A model generated the notes under the pieces. The model worked only from the letters and a program-made list of their open reading frames with translations. It ran no database searches and was not told where the DNA came from. DNA of 64,000 nt from assembly GCA_000611775.1 (NCBI GenBank), contig KK106982.1:3033992-3097991 (forward strand), given 5' to 3'. The translations under genes were made by a program, and so were the position numbers. This document shows positions 32,342 to 44,943 of the stretch, piece after piece. Source of the DNA: Umbilicaria muhlenbergii (Eukaryota; Ascomycota; Lecanoromycetes; Umbilicariales; Umbilicariaceae). Position 1 is the stretch's first letter, and the number at the start of each line of letters is the position of its first letter.

Positions 32342-35190
32342 TCAATGGACCGTCATGCTGTGACTTAAGCCCGACTTTGTAGGAAGTTGATCGCGCTTCA
32401 AAGTCCGTACAAGGGCCTCAAGTTTCCGACGCTCTTCTTGTTCAGCCTATGCAAAGCGTCAGTGTCGTAGTACTCAGTTCCACAAGATCAAAACGTACCC
32501 TTAAAGCCTTCATATTTTCCGCCCTTGTTTCTCTCATCATCTTCTTGAACTCATTCTTGAGTACCATTGTACTAGTATTGCTGGGCACTAGCGAGTCCCT
32601 GCCTCCAGATCCGGGGCTCTTCATCCCCAACCAACGGACCTTCTCATCACTTAGCTGGCTGTCTAGATTCTCGCATCGATCTCTCAGGCTATCAACTGTG
32701 GCTTCCAACTGCTCGCGCTCTTTCTCAAACTCAATGCTTGATTTCGTCATGATTTCGTATTCTCCAATCGTCTCTGCGAGCTCACGTTGCAACAGCTCAA
32801 CACGCTCAGTGAGCTCCGAATGGCCACTGTTTGCCGACGAGCCCTGGGCTTTCAGTGCGGTGATCTCCTCTAGCAGTGACTTGTTGCGATCGCTGAGCTC
32901 GTCTAACTCCTTCTGAATTGCTGGATTGGCGGCAACTTCGGCGGCCCGCTGGGCTCTCGTGCCGTATGCACCGTCAAGCTCGGCTCTCGCTACTGTGACT
33001 TCTGTGTGCAACCGGACCACCTCGGCCTCGAGTCCCTTCATTTCTTGACGGATTCTCTCAGCTTCCTTCGTTTTCTCCGCGGCTGTTTCCTTTAACCGCG
33101 CTTCAGTAGCTTCGAATTGCGCTCTGGCTTCAACAACCTCGCTCAATTGGGCTGACAGATCTTGGATACGTCCTTCGGCCTCCTGTAGCTTGGCTTGCAA
33201 TTGAATCCTGGCAATTTCACCTTCGTCTCTGAGCTCCGTCAGCCTGGTTGCAAGTTCGGAGATCTCTTCTTCTTTCGCCTGCAGCTCTGTAAAGAAGTGC
33301 TCTTCTGCCTCCTTGCGAGCGGCTTTCTCTGCTTTCAGTGCATTGTCATTGTCCATGCCTGCCTGCTTCTCTCGTAGGATGGCATCCTGCTTAGCTGCCT
33401 CGAGTCGTTCTACAGCAAGGGCTAGTGAGACCTCCGTAGCTTTAGCCTCCCGATCGGAAATCTCTAGGGCCCTCTTCATCTTTTCATGCTCTGTCCTCAG
33501 GTGTGCAAGATGAGAATCCTTCTCCGAAATGGATTTAGTCCCTAGTTCCCGCTGCTGTTGGAGTTGATGAGTGAGGCTCTCCTTCTGCTCTTCCAAGGCT
33601 GTAGCTCTACTATATAATGCTTGAACCCTGGTGGAGAACTTTTGTAAAGAAAACTCGTCTTCATGCCCAGCATATACGTCGCCAACCTCCACTGAGCGGT
33701 CATGCCCGTTCTGCTGTCTGTCGCCGGCCTCGCCGGCGAACATGATCGACCACAAACCAGTAACCACTGTTTCAAGCTGCTCGGCTTTCTCCTCATGGTT
33801 AGTGCTCCTCGAAGAGAAAGTACGAAGGGCGTCTCTGAGATGCTGTATACGTTGCTCCATCACATCAAGCCCATCTTCGAGGTAGCGAATTTGGTCTTGC
33901 ATACTATCTCCCGACGCTTGTGGAGGTGTCGGATATTCTGAATCCGGTAGCTCACCGCTCCTGGTAAGGTTGGCATGAAGCCGCGTATTGATTCCTTGTA
34001 TTCCCTGTTCTATAAGATGAGATTGGTTCTTAGCTTGGTTTACTGAGTCGTTGTGGCTTTGGCTGATTTCCTCGAGTCCTGTTTCGAGTAGGCGTAATTG
34101 TTCCTCTAAACCGGCCTCTGGGTTGTGCTCATTACTGTGTGATGGCGGTGTTGCTGAAGGCAGGGGGATGTTTGCACGACCAAGCATCTCTTTTAGCCGT
34201 ATATTGAGGTCCTTGAGCTTCTTCTCAATAGCTACAATAGCCTCCGTCTGTCGAGCAAAATCTTCACTTTGGGGAGCCCTTGCAGTAGATGGCTCGGATA
34301 TCAGCCGGCTATCCCCTTGACGTCGTTCGTTCTCAAAGCCTCCAACAAACTCGTCGAGGGTATCGTGGGATCTGTACCAGCTCCTCTCATCGAAGTCATC
34401 CGCTCCACCGTTCAATCGCGAGCCACCTCGGCTGTACCCATGCATGGTTTCCGGAGTGCCCGGAGGTGCGACCTTGCTCAAGTACCCCTTATGTGTCATT
34501 TGCAAAATCCCAGCTGTGTGTTCCAACAAGACTCTGTGGAGCTTTTGCGCTCGCTGCTCAAGCTTCCACAATTGCTGCGCCAATTCCTCGCACTTCCTAG
34601 TAATAGCTGCCATTTCACTGTCCGTCTTGCTGAATAGATCGCTCCCGCCACTGCTTCTGCTGCCCATAAAGCTGCGGCGATGCTTTTTTGGTGAATTTGG
34701 TGATCCTTCGCCGCTCACGTCACGCCCCTTGCTCGTGTTCAGTCTGTTGAGTGACTGGGCCGCATCTCGGAGTTTGGACTCCAACACGAGTTTGCGCTTC
34801 GTTGCCTCTATGCGGCTCGTGATTATTGCCAGCTCTTTCTTCGTCTCGTCGACCTCTTCAAAGGATAGGACCTCGTATTGTTGGCTGTCGCCCATTGCCG
34901 TTTCCATCAGGAGGTGCATGGAGACGGGATCATTTGGATTCAGCAGAGTCGAACTCCGAAAATACGGCTTATTAGGCTATGACGCTGGTCAGCGAGGTTA
35001 TCTGTACTCCTGTGAACCTGGTACCTACAAGACTCATGCGTGAGTGATCATCGCTCGAGACCAGCGAGCCCCTGTAACCGTCGAGGAGGACCTTCGTCGA
35101 TGGCTGGATCTGAGCCTGCAGGCCAGCGCCGTATCTCGAGTCACGACTCGAAGCGCTGTAGAAAGTTTGTCGAACGCCATTGCCGTTCAT
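32342..35190 (-). CDS. uds1: Uds1 (up-regulated during septation) coiled-coil protein
   Basis: Exons 35190..35029, 34967..32499 and 32446..32342 (introns 61 and 52 bp) give 911 residues. The Uds1 domain follows intron 1: LNPNDPVSMHLLMETAMGDS, QQYEVLSFEEVDETKKELAI, then KCEELAQQLWKLEQRAQKLH. From about residue 250 to the end the protein is almost entirely heptad-rich coiled coil (for example ALEISDREAKATEVSLALAV). Exon 3 ends TLKRDQLPTKSGLSHSMTVH, a typical end for the family. In fission yeast the family is linked to septation by expression and localisation; the biochemical role is unknown. Intron 1 has two in-frame acceptors 9 bp apart (at 34968 and 34977), so two isoforms differing by three residues are possible. 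The start at MNGNGVRQTFYSASSRDSRY gives a sensible disordered N-terminus. Confidence 0.88.
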
Positions 35191-36443
35191 ATTGAGTGGA
35201 CGCGCAGGCTAGAATTCAGAGTGAGTCTTGGGCCAAGCCGGAGGCTTTCTGGGAGCCGTTGACCTTAATGGAGGCTTCGATGAGTCACTCCGGCAAGTGC
35301 ATGACCGTGAATTGGTGAGAGCAATAACGGTGCTAAGCACAGAAAATGCATTCTCTCGTGAAGCAGAAACCATTCGAAATGATACGTGGAGATTAATGGT
35401 GGATCGGTGGAGCTGGTCATCCAATGCGGCACTGGAGGACCCCTGCACGCCCTCACGGCCCTGTTCGTGTTCCTACCCAGTCGCGGCGCCCGGGCCGCAG
35501 CTGCTGCGCTAAACCTCTCTTGTAGGAGCGCGTCGATTAGTTGACATTCAGTCTCAGCCCCCATCGATCATCCCACTGAACGACCTTGCTTCAGCCAGGA
35601 TGAGATCTTCAAGCCTTACTATCCGGCTTGAGGTTACACGGATAGTAGAGTGGCGTAGCGTTAGGTTGATCAATTTGTTGGTCTGCCTTCGCACCAGAAG
35701 CTCGCTCGAGGCATGACTATCGAAGATATGCTGTTCCCATTATGCCATTTCATCTGATGTGGTCAAATGCGGCATAGGGACCGCCGAGTAGGCAGGACAC
35801 TTTCCGTTACCAAGGAGTCAGTGACGTTGACCAGATTCAATCAATTCATTGAAGCCAAAGTCGGCTATACTCCTGATGGCAATGTCATCACATCTATCCT
35901 TCACGGACCGGCACCGGTGGCGCCTCTCAGTGTGGTCTTGTCCCATAGATGCCATTAACAACCCTCGAAGAAGTCACTCTAATGGAAAAGTCCTACATAT
36001 GCAGCGACGCGTTGACAATGATAATATATCCGTTGGGATACGGTGAGGTTGCCGCCGAGTGCGGAAACAAGTTACGCTGTAGATCGAGACAAATAGTGAT
36101 TATAAAATCATTCCCCCTCCGCTTAAGCTTAAATACCACATGGACGATCGCCCGACGTTGGAACCTGGAACAAGCGCACCTCTCTTGTGTGACCGCTAGT
36201 TGTACTATGAAACACTGGGCAAGGCAGCAAGGCAGCTTAGAAGGCAGTGCCGCAATAGGACGGGCCACAAATACTTAATCACAGTGGGGAGGCCTAAAGC
36301 TGCACAACAAGATCATGGCGCAGCAAGTTCCATCGGCCAGGCAGATTTCCATCTCCCCAATAAAACCTCATCCAAACCCCCGTCGTTCACCCTCTCTCAC
36401 CAGCTAGACTCCCACAACCACCGCCCAACCAACAATCAAAACC
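35191..36443. other. Divergent intergenic region between uds1 and the GPI-type protein gene
   Basis: About 1.25 kb with no supported gene; it should contain both promoters. The right end (from about 36350) turns C-rich as the next skew island begins. Confidence 0.5.
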
Positions 36444-37501
36444 ATGTACCCCCTCAAACCCCTCTCCCTCTTACCACTCCTCTCCCTCCTACCACTCCTC
36501 TCCCTCCTCCCCCCCGCCCTTTCCCAAAATACATCGACCTACAACCAATGCACCCCGATCACCGAATGGCTCACCCCCAACGCCTCCGCCAGCTACCCCA
36601 TCCCCGGCCTCCTCTCCACCAACGACAGCATAACCAGTACCACCTCAGCCAACTGGACCGTCTCCATAACCCTAACAAACTGGACCTCCACCGGCGCCGG
36701 CTTCTCCCCCTACTTCTGGCTCGCCCCGCCTCTGTCGCAACCGGGCTCTCCCGTGCCCACCTCGCCTAAGCCCCCCTACGCCGGCTGCGCGGCCACGATC
36801 TACGGATTCTCGGATAGTGTGTATGCGGCGGGCGAGACGGACAATGGCGACTGCACGAAGATGTTGGGCCAGGAGTGCGTGAGCGCGCTGCAGGCGCTGT
36901 TGTTGTTGCAGGCGAAAGGGGCGGCGGCGACAGAGAATACGACGCTGGAGGATGCGTGTAAAACGATGCTGCCGGTGTTGAACTCGGTGCCGAGTGCGTG
37001 TTCGAAGTTTTTAGCCAAGGGAGCGAGCACGTGGCCGATGTCGATTTCGACTGGTATGTTGGTTGCGCCGCTTCTCTCGACAGTAATATCCTGAAACGTT
37101 GATAGCTAACGTGCGAGGATGTTTGCTGCGATACAGAAATCGATTTCCAGCCTTTAAACCTCTCGGATTGTGCGCCCTCGTTGGAGAAGATCCCACTGCC
37201 TTTCCTCACCGCTGGGCCCGATTATGGTTTGGATCGCGACCAAGCTGCCAACTATACCATCTATGACAAGTTGGTGAATCAGACGATTCCAGTCATTATG
37301 ACCTTGTTCTCCAATTCGACGGTGTGGGGAGAAAACAAGCTGTTTGCGGATACGAGGATTGTCTGCGCGAGACCTAGCAATATCGCTCCTGGCAGTCATG
37401 TACCGTCTTCAAAAGATAATTCTGCGGGTGCTGCGCTAGATTTGAAGGCTGCCGTTGTGTTCGGGGTGGTTGTAAACGTGCTCCTAGCCATTCTTCTTTG
37501 A
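36444..37501 (+). CDS. Secreted, probably GPI-anchored surface protein
   Basis: Exons 36444..37053 and 37137..37501 (83-bp intron, GTATGT..ACAG) give 324 residues. A Leu-rich signal peptide (MYPLKPLSLLPLLSLLPLLS) is followed by a Cys-containing, Asn-glycosylation-rich ectodomain with motifs such as NWTVSITLTNWTS, CAATIYGFSDSVYAAGETDN and GDCTKMLGQEC. Exon 2 continues IDFQPLNLSDCAP and CARPSNIAPG. The C-terminus has small residues (DNSAGAALDLKAAVVFG) before a terminal hydrophobic stretch, VVVNVLLAILL, as expected for a GPI-attachment signal. Six to eight Cys suggest disulphides. It is likely a cell-wall or plasma-membrane surface protein of unknown function. The gene sits on a C-to-G skew switch near 36790. 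Confidence 0.75.
36462..36512. repeat. 18-bp tandem repeat inside a signal peptide
   Basis: About 2.7 copies of an 18-bp pyrimidine unit (core CCACTCCTCTCCCTCC) encode repeated PLLSLL units in the hydrophobic core of the signal peptide. Unit loss or gain stays in frame and would only change the length of the core. Confidence 0.8.
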
Positions 37502-37660
37502 GTGCGTGTCCGTCGGCATTTGAGTTGCTCTTCAATTCGATTCCTCAAGCAATAGCGTAAGATAGACTGCATTGTGTTGCTCAGGGTATGCGGCATGATC
37601 TCTTTCATTTACCACCGTAGGAGCCTGACAGCATGAATTGAACTTTAAGCCATCTCGCCT

Positions 37661-38646
37661 TCAGAATGCTCCTCTGAACTGATCCAGAATTTGTGTTCCC
37701 AGTGTCCGTCTTTGGCGCCCAGCACCTTCCCCGCTTGCATCGGCTCCACTCGCAGCACCGACAGCTCCCCTCTCTTCGCCTTCTAGTCTTCTCCTCAGCC
37801 CTTCATATCCCGCCCCTTCCCTCTTTTCTCTAACAACCCAACCAGGCACTCTCCATCTCCCTGCCCCCGGCAGTACTTCGTTCCGCCATGCATACCCAAC
37901 CAGCCACCCAACTCCTGCAGATAACAGAGAGCCAGGAAATTGGCTGAAAGCGAGTTGGGCCGCCAGCAGATAGGTCATACTTTTGTCACTCAGAAGGATA
38001 CCTGAGGGCGCTTGTGTTTGGTTCAGCGACGTGGGCGAGGAGGTCGCAATGCGGTACTTGTAGACATGGGGAATCGCAGCGTGATACTGAGCCAGAAGTG
38101 CGAAGACGAGAGGGGTTGGGCCTGCGGGAAGGTAATTGAAGGCGCCAAATGTGAGTGGACGGAGTACAAGAGCGAGGAGGAGAGGAGGTATGATAAGCGT
38201 ATACGGAAGAGTAGTTACGATGAAGGACTATCGAATAAGCTGGTTAGCCAAGTACAGATGGGTTGATAGGAGAAGTATACGGCAAATTTTCTTGATCCCC
38301 ATAACCGTTCAATGATGCGCATGTGGTAGAACGACATTGCTGCAAAGAGGACCTCAGTGGAGTTTGTATAGCAGGCCTAAACAAGATGGGGTCCAATGTC
38401 AGCGTAAGACACTCGAGTTGATGAAGTAGAATAAAGGCTGGGTTCTAGAGCGCGCAGAGAGAGGGAAGGGAAACTTACCTGCCATATCAAAAGCCTCCAA
38501 GTCTGCTTGTAGCGCCATAGGTGCGGCACGACCTGAATGAAAAACAAGTACTTGCTGTCCGTGATGCTCACGAGTATGGAGGAAGCCGTAATACCAAAGA
38601 CCAATAGCTTTGAGACCGAGGCGTTGGTGAAGCCGGAGGTCAACAT
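37661..38646 (-). CDS. UBAC2/rhomboid-like ER membrane protein
   Basis: Exons 38646..38479, 38376..38281 and 38227..37661 (introns 102 and 53 bp) give 276 residues. The chain starts [20 protein letters not shown], with the rhomboid-like [20 protein letters not shown] across intron 1. Then come [67 protein letters not shown], and the last helices [30 protein letters not shown]. The tail ends [14 protein letters not shown]. It has about six membrane segments and no Ser/His dyad in the expected helices, so it is an inactive rhomboid-fold protein. The family (fungal Ucp14/Dsc2-like, human UBAC2) works in ER or Golgi ubiquitin-ligase complexes. A C-terminal UBA domain, found in UBAC2, is not visible here. 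The family name rests on recognition of these blocks. Confidence 0.75.
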
Positions 38647-39192
38647 GGCAGTGTATTTCCGTTATGCGGTATAGGATTGCCGAGGTGGAAAAACAGTATT
38701 CGGGAGGCTCCAAGAAGACCTGATCATGAAGAGAACATCCGTATGTGCAACACTTAATCTATGCGGAGGAACTGGCAATGACAGCCTGTATCTAGGAGGT
38801 GCACAACACGAGATGGTACTTCGTCAAATCGGTACGACGTCAATTCTTATGTCAGCAATCTGAGCGGCCTAAGCCCTAAGTGTAGATACAATTTCACACG
38901 CAATGAAAAAATCTATCTTCGAGCTGAGGATTCTCAAGAGCCCAGTAAATCCGGATTTGCAACGTACATTTTTCAACCTCCACTAGTCAGCGCTCAACAA
39001 CTAAGAGATCACGAGAATCTGTACTACTATCTGTTGCCTAGCTAAAGCTCATATATCACCATGAACCGAAATTGCACAACTATCACTCGCCTCGTAGGCC
39101 CTCAGCAACACCAGAATCCACCGTATTCTCCTCCAGCCCAAGATACCCATAGCCCAATCCCTTCGCCTTTCCCAAGCCTCTGACGTATTCAC
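38647..39192. other. Intergenic stretch
   Basis: No supported gene. It contains the promoter of the rhomboid-like gene and the 3' region of the YTH gene; the right end (39060-39192) is C-rich. Confidence 0.5.
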
Positions 39193-42100
39193 TCAGTATG
39201 GGAGGGCCCTCGACCCTCTCCTCTCCGCCTCCTCGTCAATACATTCACAAAGCCCCAACCCCGCGCTCTCCTCGATTTCTTGACCATCACGACCCACTAG
39301 CACCGCTTGCCCCTCATTGAGTGAGTTCTTGAGATGCCCTACTCGTGCAAACTTTGTGTCTGCGATTGTGATCCACCGGATGCGGAAGGGAGGTGTGGTA
39401 GCCCAGAGCAAGGAGCGTGCCCAACTGGGTTGGGGGATAGAGGATGACGGGAGAGACTCCATACGTGCCTATAATAAATAGAAGGTGAGTGGGATATTGG
39501 TTGGGCAATTTATTCACGGCGGTGGAAAGAGGGAGTGTAACAGCCTGATTGTGGGCGAAGAGAGAGGACTTATTAATTCACTTACATAGCCTTGAAAGGC
39601 AACGCTTTTATTGACTGAGAAGACTAGGATGACGTTTCGGCAAGTGTTGAAGGCTTCAGTGAGCTTTTCCAGGTTGTGCTCTTGAGTCGCCCAGGTACCC
39701 TTGAGGGACAAACAGATAAATCAGATACAGGTCACGTAGTACAGTCAAAATCTGGGTAGGTACGTAATGAGCAACTCACGTCATTCTGAGCAGCTTTTAC
39801 ATTATCGTAATTCCAGCTCTTGATTATGAAGTATCTCGAGTCTAACAGTACAGGTCAATCGAAGCCCCGTGATCAACGTGCTCGGTGGGCTTTGAGCAAC
39901 GATCTATTAGCGGCGAGACTGACCACTTGCTTTGAGATCCAACGATGCGCTACCAGCGTGCTCCCCGTCTTGAGACCCTGCGCCAGGTCTAAATGTCCTG
40001 TTATAGCCACCTCCGCGGCTGTGAAAATAGGCTCCTCTGAAACCCTTACCACGTCCACGATTAGAGGTGTATTGTTGGTAGTCTGATCTAGACACATATG
40101 GCTGGTATTCCATGGAGCGGTTGCTGGGTTTCTTTTCGTAGTTATTGCGCATGTAGGGATCCTCACGATAGTCATTGTATGGGAACGACTCTCTCCCACG
40201 ACGAACCGGCGATGAGTCCCGACTTGAGAAGGAGCGACGCACAGGGGAGTGGCCATTCCTCGCCTCTAAAGGCCCTCCCGACAGCTGCCGATGTAAATGC
40301 GTATCTGAACTAGAGAGGCGCCGAGGTAGCGGACTCATGCTTCGGCGTCGATATTCTGGTGACCTGCTCATGCGCCTGCGGTCACGTCCAGACATCCCGG
40401 AGTCCATTGTAATTCGACTCTCCAAAGGTATCGCAGTCGATCTCGGGCCATATGGGCTCGTCTGCGCGGTGTTGGAGCCCTCCACGTCGTCAATACGAGC
40501 CATCTTCTCTACGGGTTTTGGAACACCGAAATCTTGATCATCATCTGCATAACGTCGCTTGAGTGTTGGAGATGTGGACGCAGGCGAGTCTTGCATATTC
40601 TTGTAGGCGCGTAGATCGTCCTCCACGCGGCGCGTAGTAGTCAGGCTATCACGACAAGCTAAATCCTTGATCTTGACACCTACGTCATCATGAGATTCCT
40701 TCACAGGAAGAGGCGGTGGTGGCATCGAGAATATTGAACTCGTACGAATATTGCGAGGCGACAGGACAGAACGAACTAAAGGTGTCTCGACACTCTCGCG
40801 AGGCATGATAGACTGAGCTCGTGCAATATGAGATCGCTCTTCGTGTTCAACCTGTGCCTCGCGTTCGAGCTCCGCGCGTTGAAGGTCAAGAGCAATCAGC
40901 TTTCGGTAACGTGCAAGAGCTTTCTTGCGGTATGGTCGGTCGTGATATCCGGTCATCTGGAGCCATTCATCTAGATCCTCGACGTAGTCAATGACTTGCT
41001 GCTCAGGAATCACCTTGGGGACGTCCGGTGCTAGCTGGACTCCGCTTCCTTGGGTTTCAGGCTTTGATACTGATCGCTTGTAGTCCGTAACGGTACGTTC
41101 GTTCGATTCTGGGGCTGCTACAGGTTTCTGATTCCGACGGTTATATTCAGCTGCGGCACGTTCATTTGCTTCTATAGCTGCCAACGAATTAGAGCTTCGG
41201 CGATACGGAATCTCCTGGTTCCGGCGGTATTCAGAATCATTCTTCGGCTTGTCTGCAACCCTTACGTCCTCCTGTTCAAGTTGACGTCTATCCTGCGCCG
41301 GTAGCGGTCGTTCACGGAAGTGATCTTGGCGATCTACTTTTGCCCTTCTGGGAGCCTCGCGCAATGGAGCTGCGTTTGACAGTCCACGGGTTGCAGAACT
41401 TGGTGGTATCGAAGGCGTGTTGTCACCTGATGGCACGTTTCTATGTCCATTGGCTAACTTTGTATCGATCTGCTTTGTTAGCGGTTTGTTTGCGCTTGAA
41501 TTAGCCTGTGGACGGCGCGTTCTCTCTTCATTTTCGTTGCTTGGCTTCGCAGTAGACGGCGCTGGCTCGACTTGTTGAAGATTCTTTGCTGGCTTGGGTT
41601 GATCCTCACGTATCTCACCCTGTTCAGATAAACTAGAAGATCCTAGACTTTCATTCAAGCTTGAACGGCGACTGTCCTTCGCGTTCTCCGTTTGCGTCTT
41701 AGTCTCTGTAGGCGTCATTGCAGAGGCTTGAGCCGCCTGGCCCACAGCGCTACTCTTAGTCTTTTCTCCTCTCTCTCCAGACTTCTTCTGGGTGTCCTCT
41801 GCGGCCATTGCGGCTCTAGTCTCCGCAAACAGCCCATCTATGTCAGCACTAGAATTTGTTCTCTCCTTTAGCGTAGCTATGGAGGTGGCGGTTGACTTAT
41901 CGTCAGTTTCATTTTGAGCAGGTACTGTACCCTTGGTAAATTCAGAGGGCCCTCTTGACTTGAGGTGCGATGATGCTGGACCACTCCGTGTCTCCACGCG
42001 CTCTGTAGGTTTCCCACCCTCTGCCTTGACCCCATCGGCGCTGCTATTCGCTTTGACCGCTTTTATCTCTGGTGTTGGTGTTCCACTGCCCACTGTCCGC

Positions 42101-42621
42101 TTTGCAAGTAATTTGGCTCTAAGCTCTGCAGCTCGATCGTTTATTGCGGTGCTGGTAGGTTTTGACGTTGAGCCCTCAGCAGTTACACTCCCTGCACGAG
42201 ACTGATTCTGAGTTTTGGGAGTATGAGGGGTTGCTCCAGGGACGACTGTGGGGTTGCGAAGTGGGATTTGCGGTTGCCTAGCTGAATTATTGCCACTGTT
42301 GCCCATTATGTCCGTGTCTGGATGCTGAGCATCTGGATCCATCTCGGTGTCTTCGTCTTCATTGTTATAGAAATCTTCACCTTCATCGTAAGGGAGAAAG
42401 TCTTGCTGGTTGGGAAAGTATCCGCTGGAGCCTGTCATCTGCCCTGGATAGTAGTTGTAATTATCTTGCCCATTCGGCTGCCATCCAGGTGTATTTGGCC
42501 ATTGCTGCTGGGAAATTGGCTGGAATGGGCCTGGATATATTAGAGAGCCGCTAAGGCCCCCGAAGGTGTTGTCGTTCTGGTCATTTGGAAACCCATTGTA
42601 GGTATTGAAGTTTTGTTCCAT
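39193..42621 (-). CDS. YTH-domain RNA-binding protein
   Basis: Exons 42621..39924, 39841..39780, 39699..39586 and 39478..39193 as first read were checked: the last exon begins at 39468 (intron 39585..39469). Coding length is then 3150 bp, 1049 residues. The first ~890 residues are disordered and Ser/Arg/Gln-rich, with a short conserved helical block (DYVEDLDEWLQMTGYHDRPY, then RKKALARYRKL) and RS/RG-rich parts. The C-terminal YTH domain is spread over four exons: SRYFIIKSWNYDNVKAAQND, GTWATQEHNLEKLTEAFNTC, VILVFSVNKSVAFQGYARM and KFARVGHLKNSLNEGQAVLV. YTH proteins bind N6-methyladenosine or DSR motifs in RNA; the Trp of GTWAT fits the first aromatic-cage position. The YTH layout resembles YTHDC1/Mmi1-type nuclear proteins. 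The first intron needs a weak GTCAGT donor. M3 of the open frame is used as start because the preceding codons include no ATG. Confidence 0.88.
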
Positions 42622-43956
42622 TTTCACTCCTCACTGGGCGTCGTCTTGTCAGGTTGAGCGCAGAGCCAGAGCCATTGGCCTCTGCCTTGTACACGCGTTT
42701 TTATTCCTTTTATCGTGGGAGGTGAGCCTTCTGAGGACCTGTGTGTGATGCTTTCGCACCCCAACGACTAGGTGAGATGCTGTGCCAAGACTGAGGACTG
42801 CGAGAGCTAAAGTATTGGCTGTGCGACGTGAAAGAGTCCGAAGGTCAGTTCCACTGGGGAAGCTAAGCAGCAACTATCTTCGATGAAGATGGTTGGGACA
42901 ATCCCAACATCATGTCTCTGTCACGAATACCTCAGCTTTGACGACGTCAGTTGAGCTCAGGTGAGTTCAGTCTCATTATAGAGACGAGTAAGGCAGTGAA
43001 TAATACAGCGTGTTGATGATGCCTCAGATAATGGAATTTCGCGTTGAAGGTCCGAGCGTTAAGGCTTCAACTGAAGTACCTTGAAAATAAGGGAGCGTGG
43101 GGATCACGGGGACATGTTCGGATAACGGCCTCACCTCAGGCAGGCCTCTGCGGGCATCTCTTTCTTTTCCTTCCCCACCACCTTGATTCTCAGAAGTACC
43201 ACAACGGCTTGCAGTGGGCTCATCAGGACTTCGAAGCCCTATTGTTGAAGTAATTGTGCTCCTCACAAGGAGAGTCGGCGCATTAGAAGGATGACGTGCG
43301 AAGCCAGTCGATGCACACACCCCTCTGAGTTTATCTCTCCTTGCCTCAAGATGGTCTCAAGTCCTGTCCAGAGAACTCCTGATGGATAAGGTATCCATAC
43401 TGCGCACGATACGCTGCAGAAGCTGAAACCATGGATAGCAATCTACTGCAAACACTATCCTAGGCTCATTTGCATTGCCATCCATATGTGACGGGACTAC
43501 AGGTGTGAAAAACGCATAGAGAGGCGCCTCTTCAACCCTCAGTCAAATATTCTGACCCCTAAGTTACTCATAAATTATCACTACACAACCATGGGCTCCT
43601 TGGTGGTGGATGCCATGGATCATGCCCTAATCTATTACACTAGCGCCATTCTCCTTCCGCTATTCGTTCCTTCGCCTTCTGGGTGCAACTGCGACGCGAA
43701 ACGAGGCCTGACCATCGACGCATCGCGATCATGGCAGCAGTCAAAACTTTGCGTTTATCGTAATCTCCTGCCCAAGCTCCTTCACGAAGCAGCCATCCAC
43801 ACTTCTAGATTTGCGTTGGGAGCTACCAATAACACTACACTAACATAGCAAAACGTTCCTTTTGTGCTACTCAAGACGTTCTTATCAAGTCTGCTGTCTT
43901 CTGGCAGAACGATTGCATTCCTCCTGTCTGAACAAGGCCATCATAGCCTCGCAGTC
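42622..43956. other. Divergent intergenic region, possible extra 5' exon
   Basis: About 1.3 kb between the YTH gene and the helical-protein gene. A possible first exon of the latter lies at 43591-43752 (MGSLVVDAMDHALIYYTSAI...) followed by a CTAACATAG acceptor ending at 43848; its donor would be a weak GTTTAT. Nothing else is supported. Confidence 0.4.
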
Positions 43957-44943
43957 ATGGCTGTGGACTCTGACATCCAGCGGCGCAAGAATGCTCCAGA
44001 CGCAAGAGCCGACACAATCCTATCAATCTTGAACTCCATATTCATCAGTATCGAACTAGCTTGTCTTGCAGAGGGCAAAGCTTTCACGCACCCAGCGGAC
44101 ACAGCGCGCGCAGAGGACTCATTCCACCGCCCTCTAATAAGTATTCAAGAGATATTCCACTGTTTCAGAGAAGATCTGGATCGCTGGGCCAGACCTGCTA
44201 AGTACTTGGAGTATAAAAGCGGTTCCTTAAGTAAGGGTGCCGTTACTGTCTTCCCCGTTGGGATCTCCTATGAATGATAGCTACTGATATATCCTATAGC
44301 GAGACTATGGCGCTCGGAGGACGTCCCCAACTACGAAAAGATGGAAAAGCTCTACAAAACCTTGGACAAGATTGGCCGGATCGACGACAACTATGTCTCG
44401 GTCTTCACGTGCTTCGCCGATGATCTTGATCTTATCCGCCAAGAAATCAGGAAGCTCATCAGCTTCCTCAAAGACATCATCCAGGACGGAAACAGCCTTG
44501 ATCCCAATAGGGCCGCACCCAGACCACCAAACTCTCTCCGCGATATCACTAACGAGCAACCACGCCCAAGACACCGCAGGGGAAGGTCAGGAAACTGTTG
44601 TGACCAAGATACCGAGGAAGTTCTCTCCCAACACCTCACGGGAACGGCGTTACTCACTCCTCCTTCCGAACCGGACCCCGCACCTCACTGGAAACACGTT
44701 CTCTCAGACTGGCACCCCATCGAGGATCTCTACGTTGGTAGAGCTGAACTCTATGTGTTTAGCGAGGCGCTGCACCATGCCAAGAAGTGCGCGGCTTTAG
44801 CAAAATCAACTCAGGAGCTGGCGAGTGCGCTGGCGGTACAGGCGGAAGAGCGACAGGGTGTGTGGGAGGAGTGGTGGGAGGTTTGGCATGGTTGGAATAA
44901 TGAGAAGAATAGGAGGGAGAGGGAGGATGAAGAGGAGTATTAG
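43957..44943 (+). CDS. Helical protein of unknown function (5' end uncertain)
   Basis: Exons 43957..44230 and 44300..44943 (69-bp intron, GTAAGG..ATAG, phase 1) give 305 residues from MAVDSDIQRRKNAPDARADT. A longer form of 395 residues results if an upstream exon (43591-43752) is joined at 43849. The first half is helical (ILNSIFISIELACLAEGKAF, IQEIFHCFREDLDRWARPAK). The junction reads KSGSLTRLWRSEDVPNYEKM, and the second exon has DNYVSVFTCFADDLDLIRQE, IRKLISFLKDI, then a Pro/Arg-rich linker and a final helix with Trp and Glu (EERQGVWEEWWEVWHGWNNE). I do not recognise the family. The even codon pattern and clean splice support a real gene. It is convergent with the P450 gene. Confidence 0.55.
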
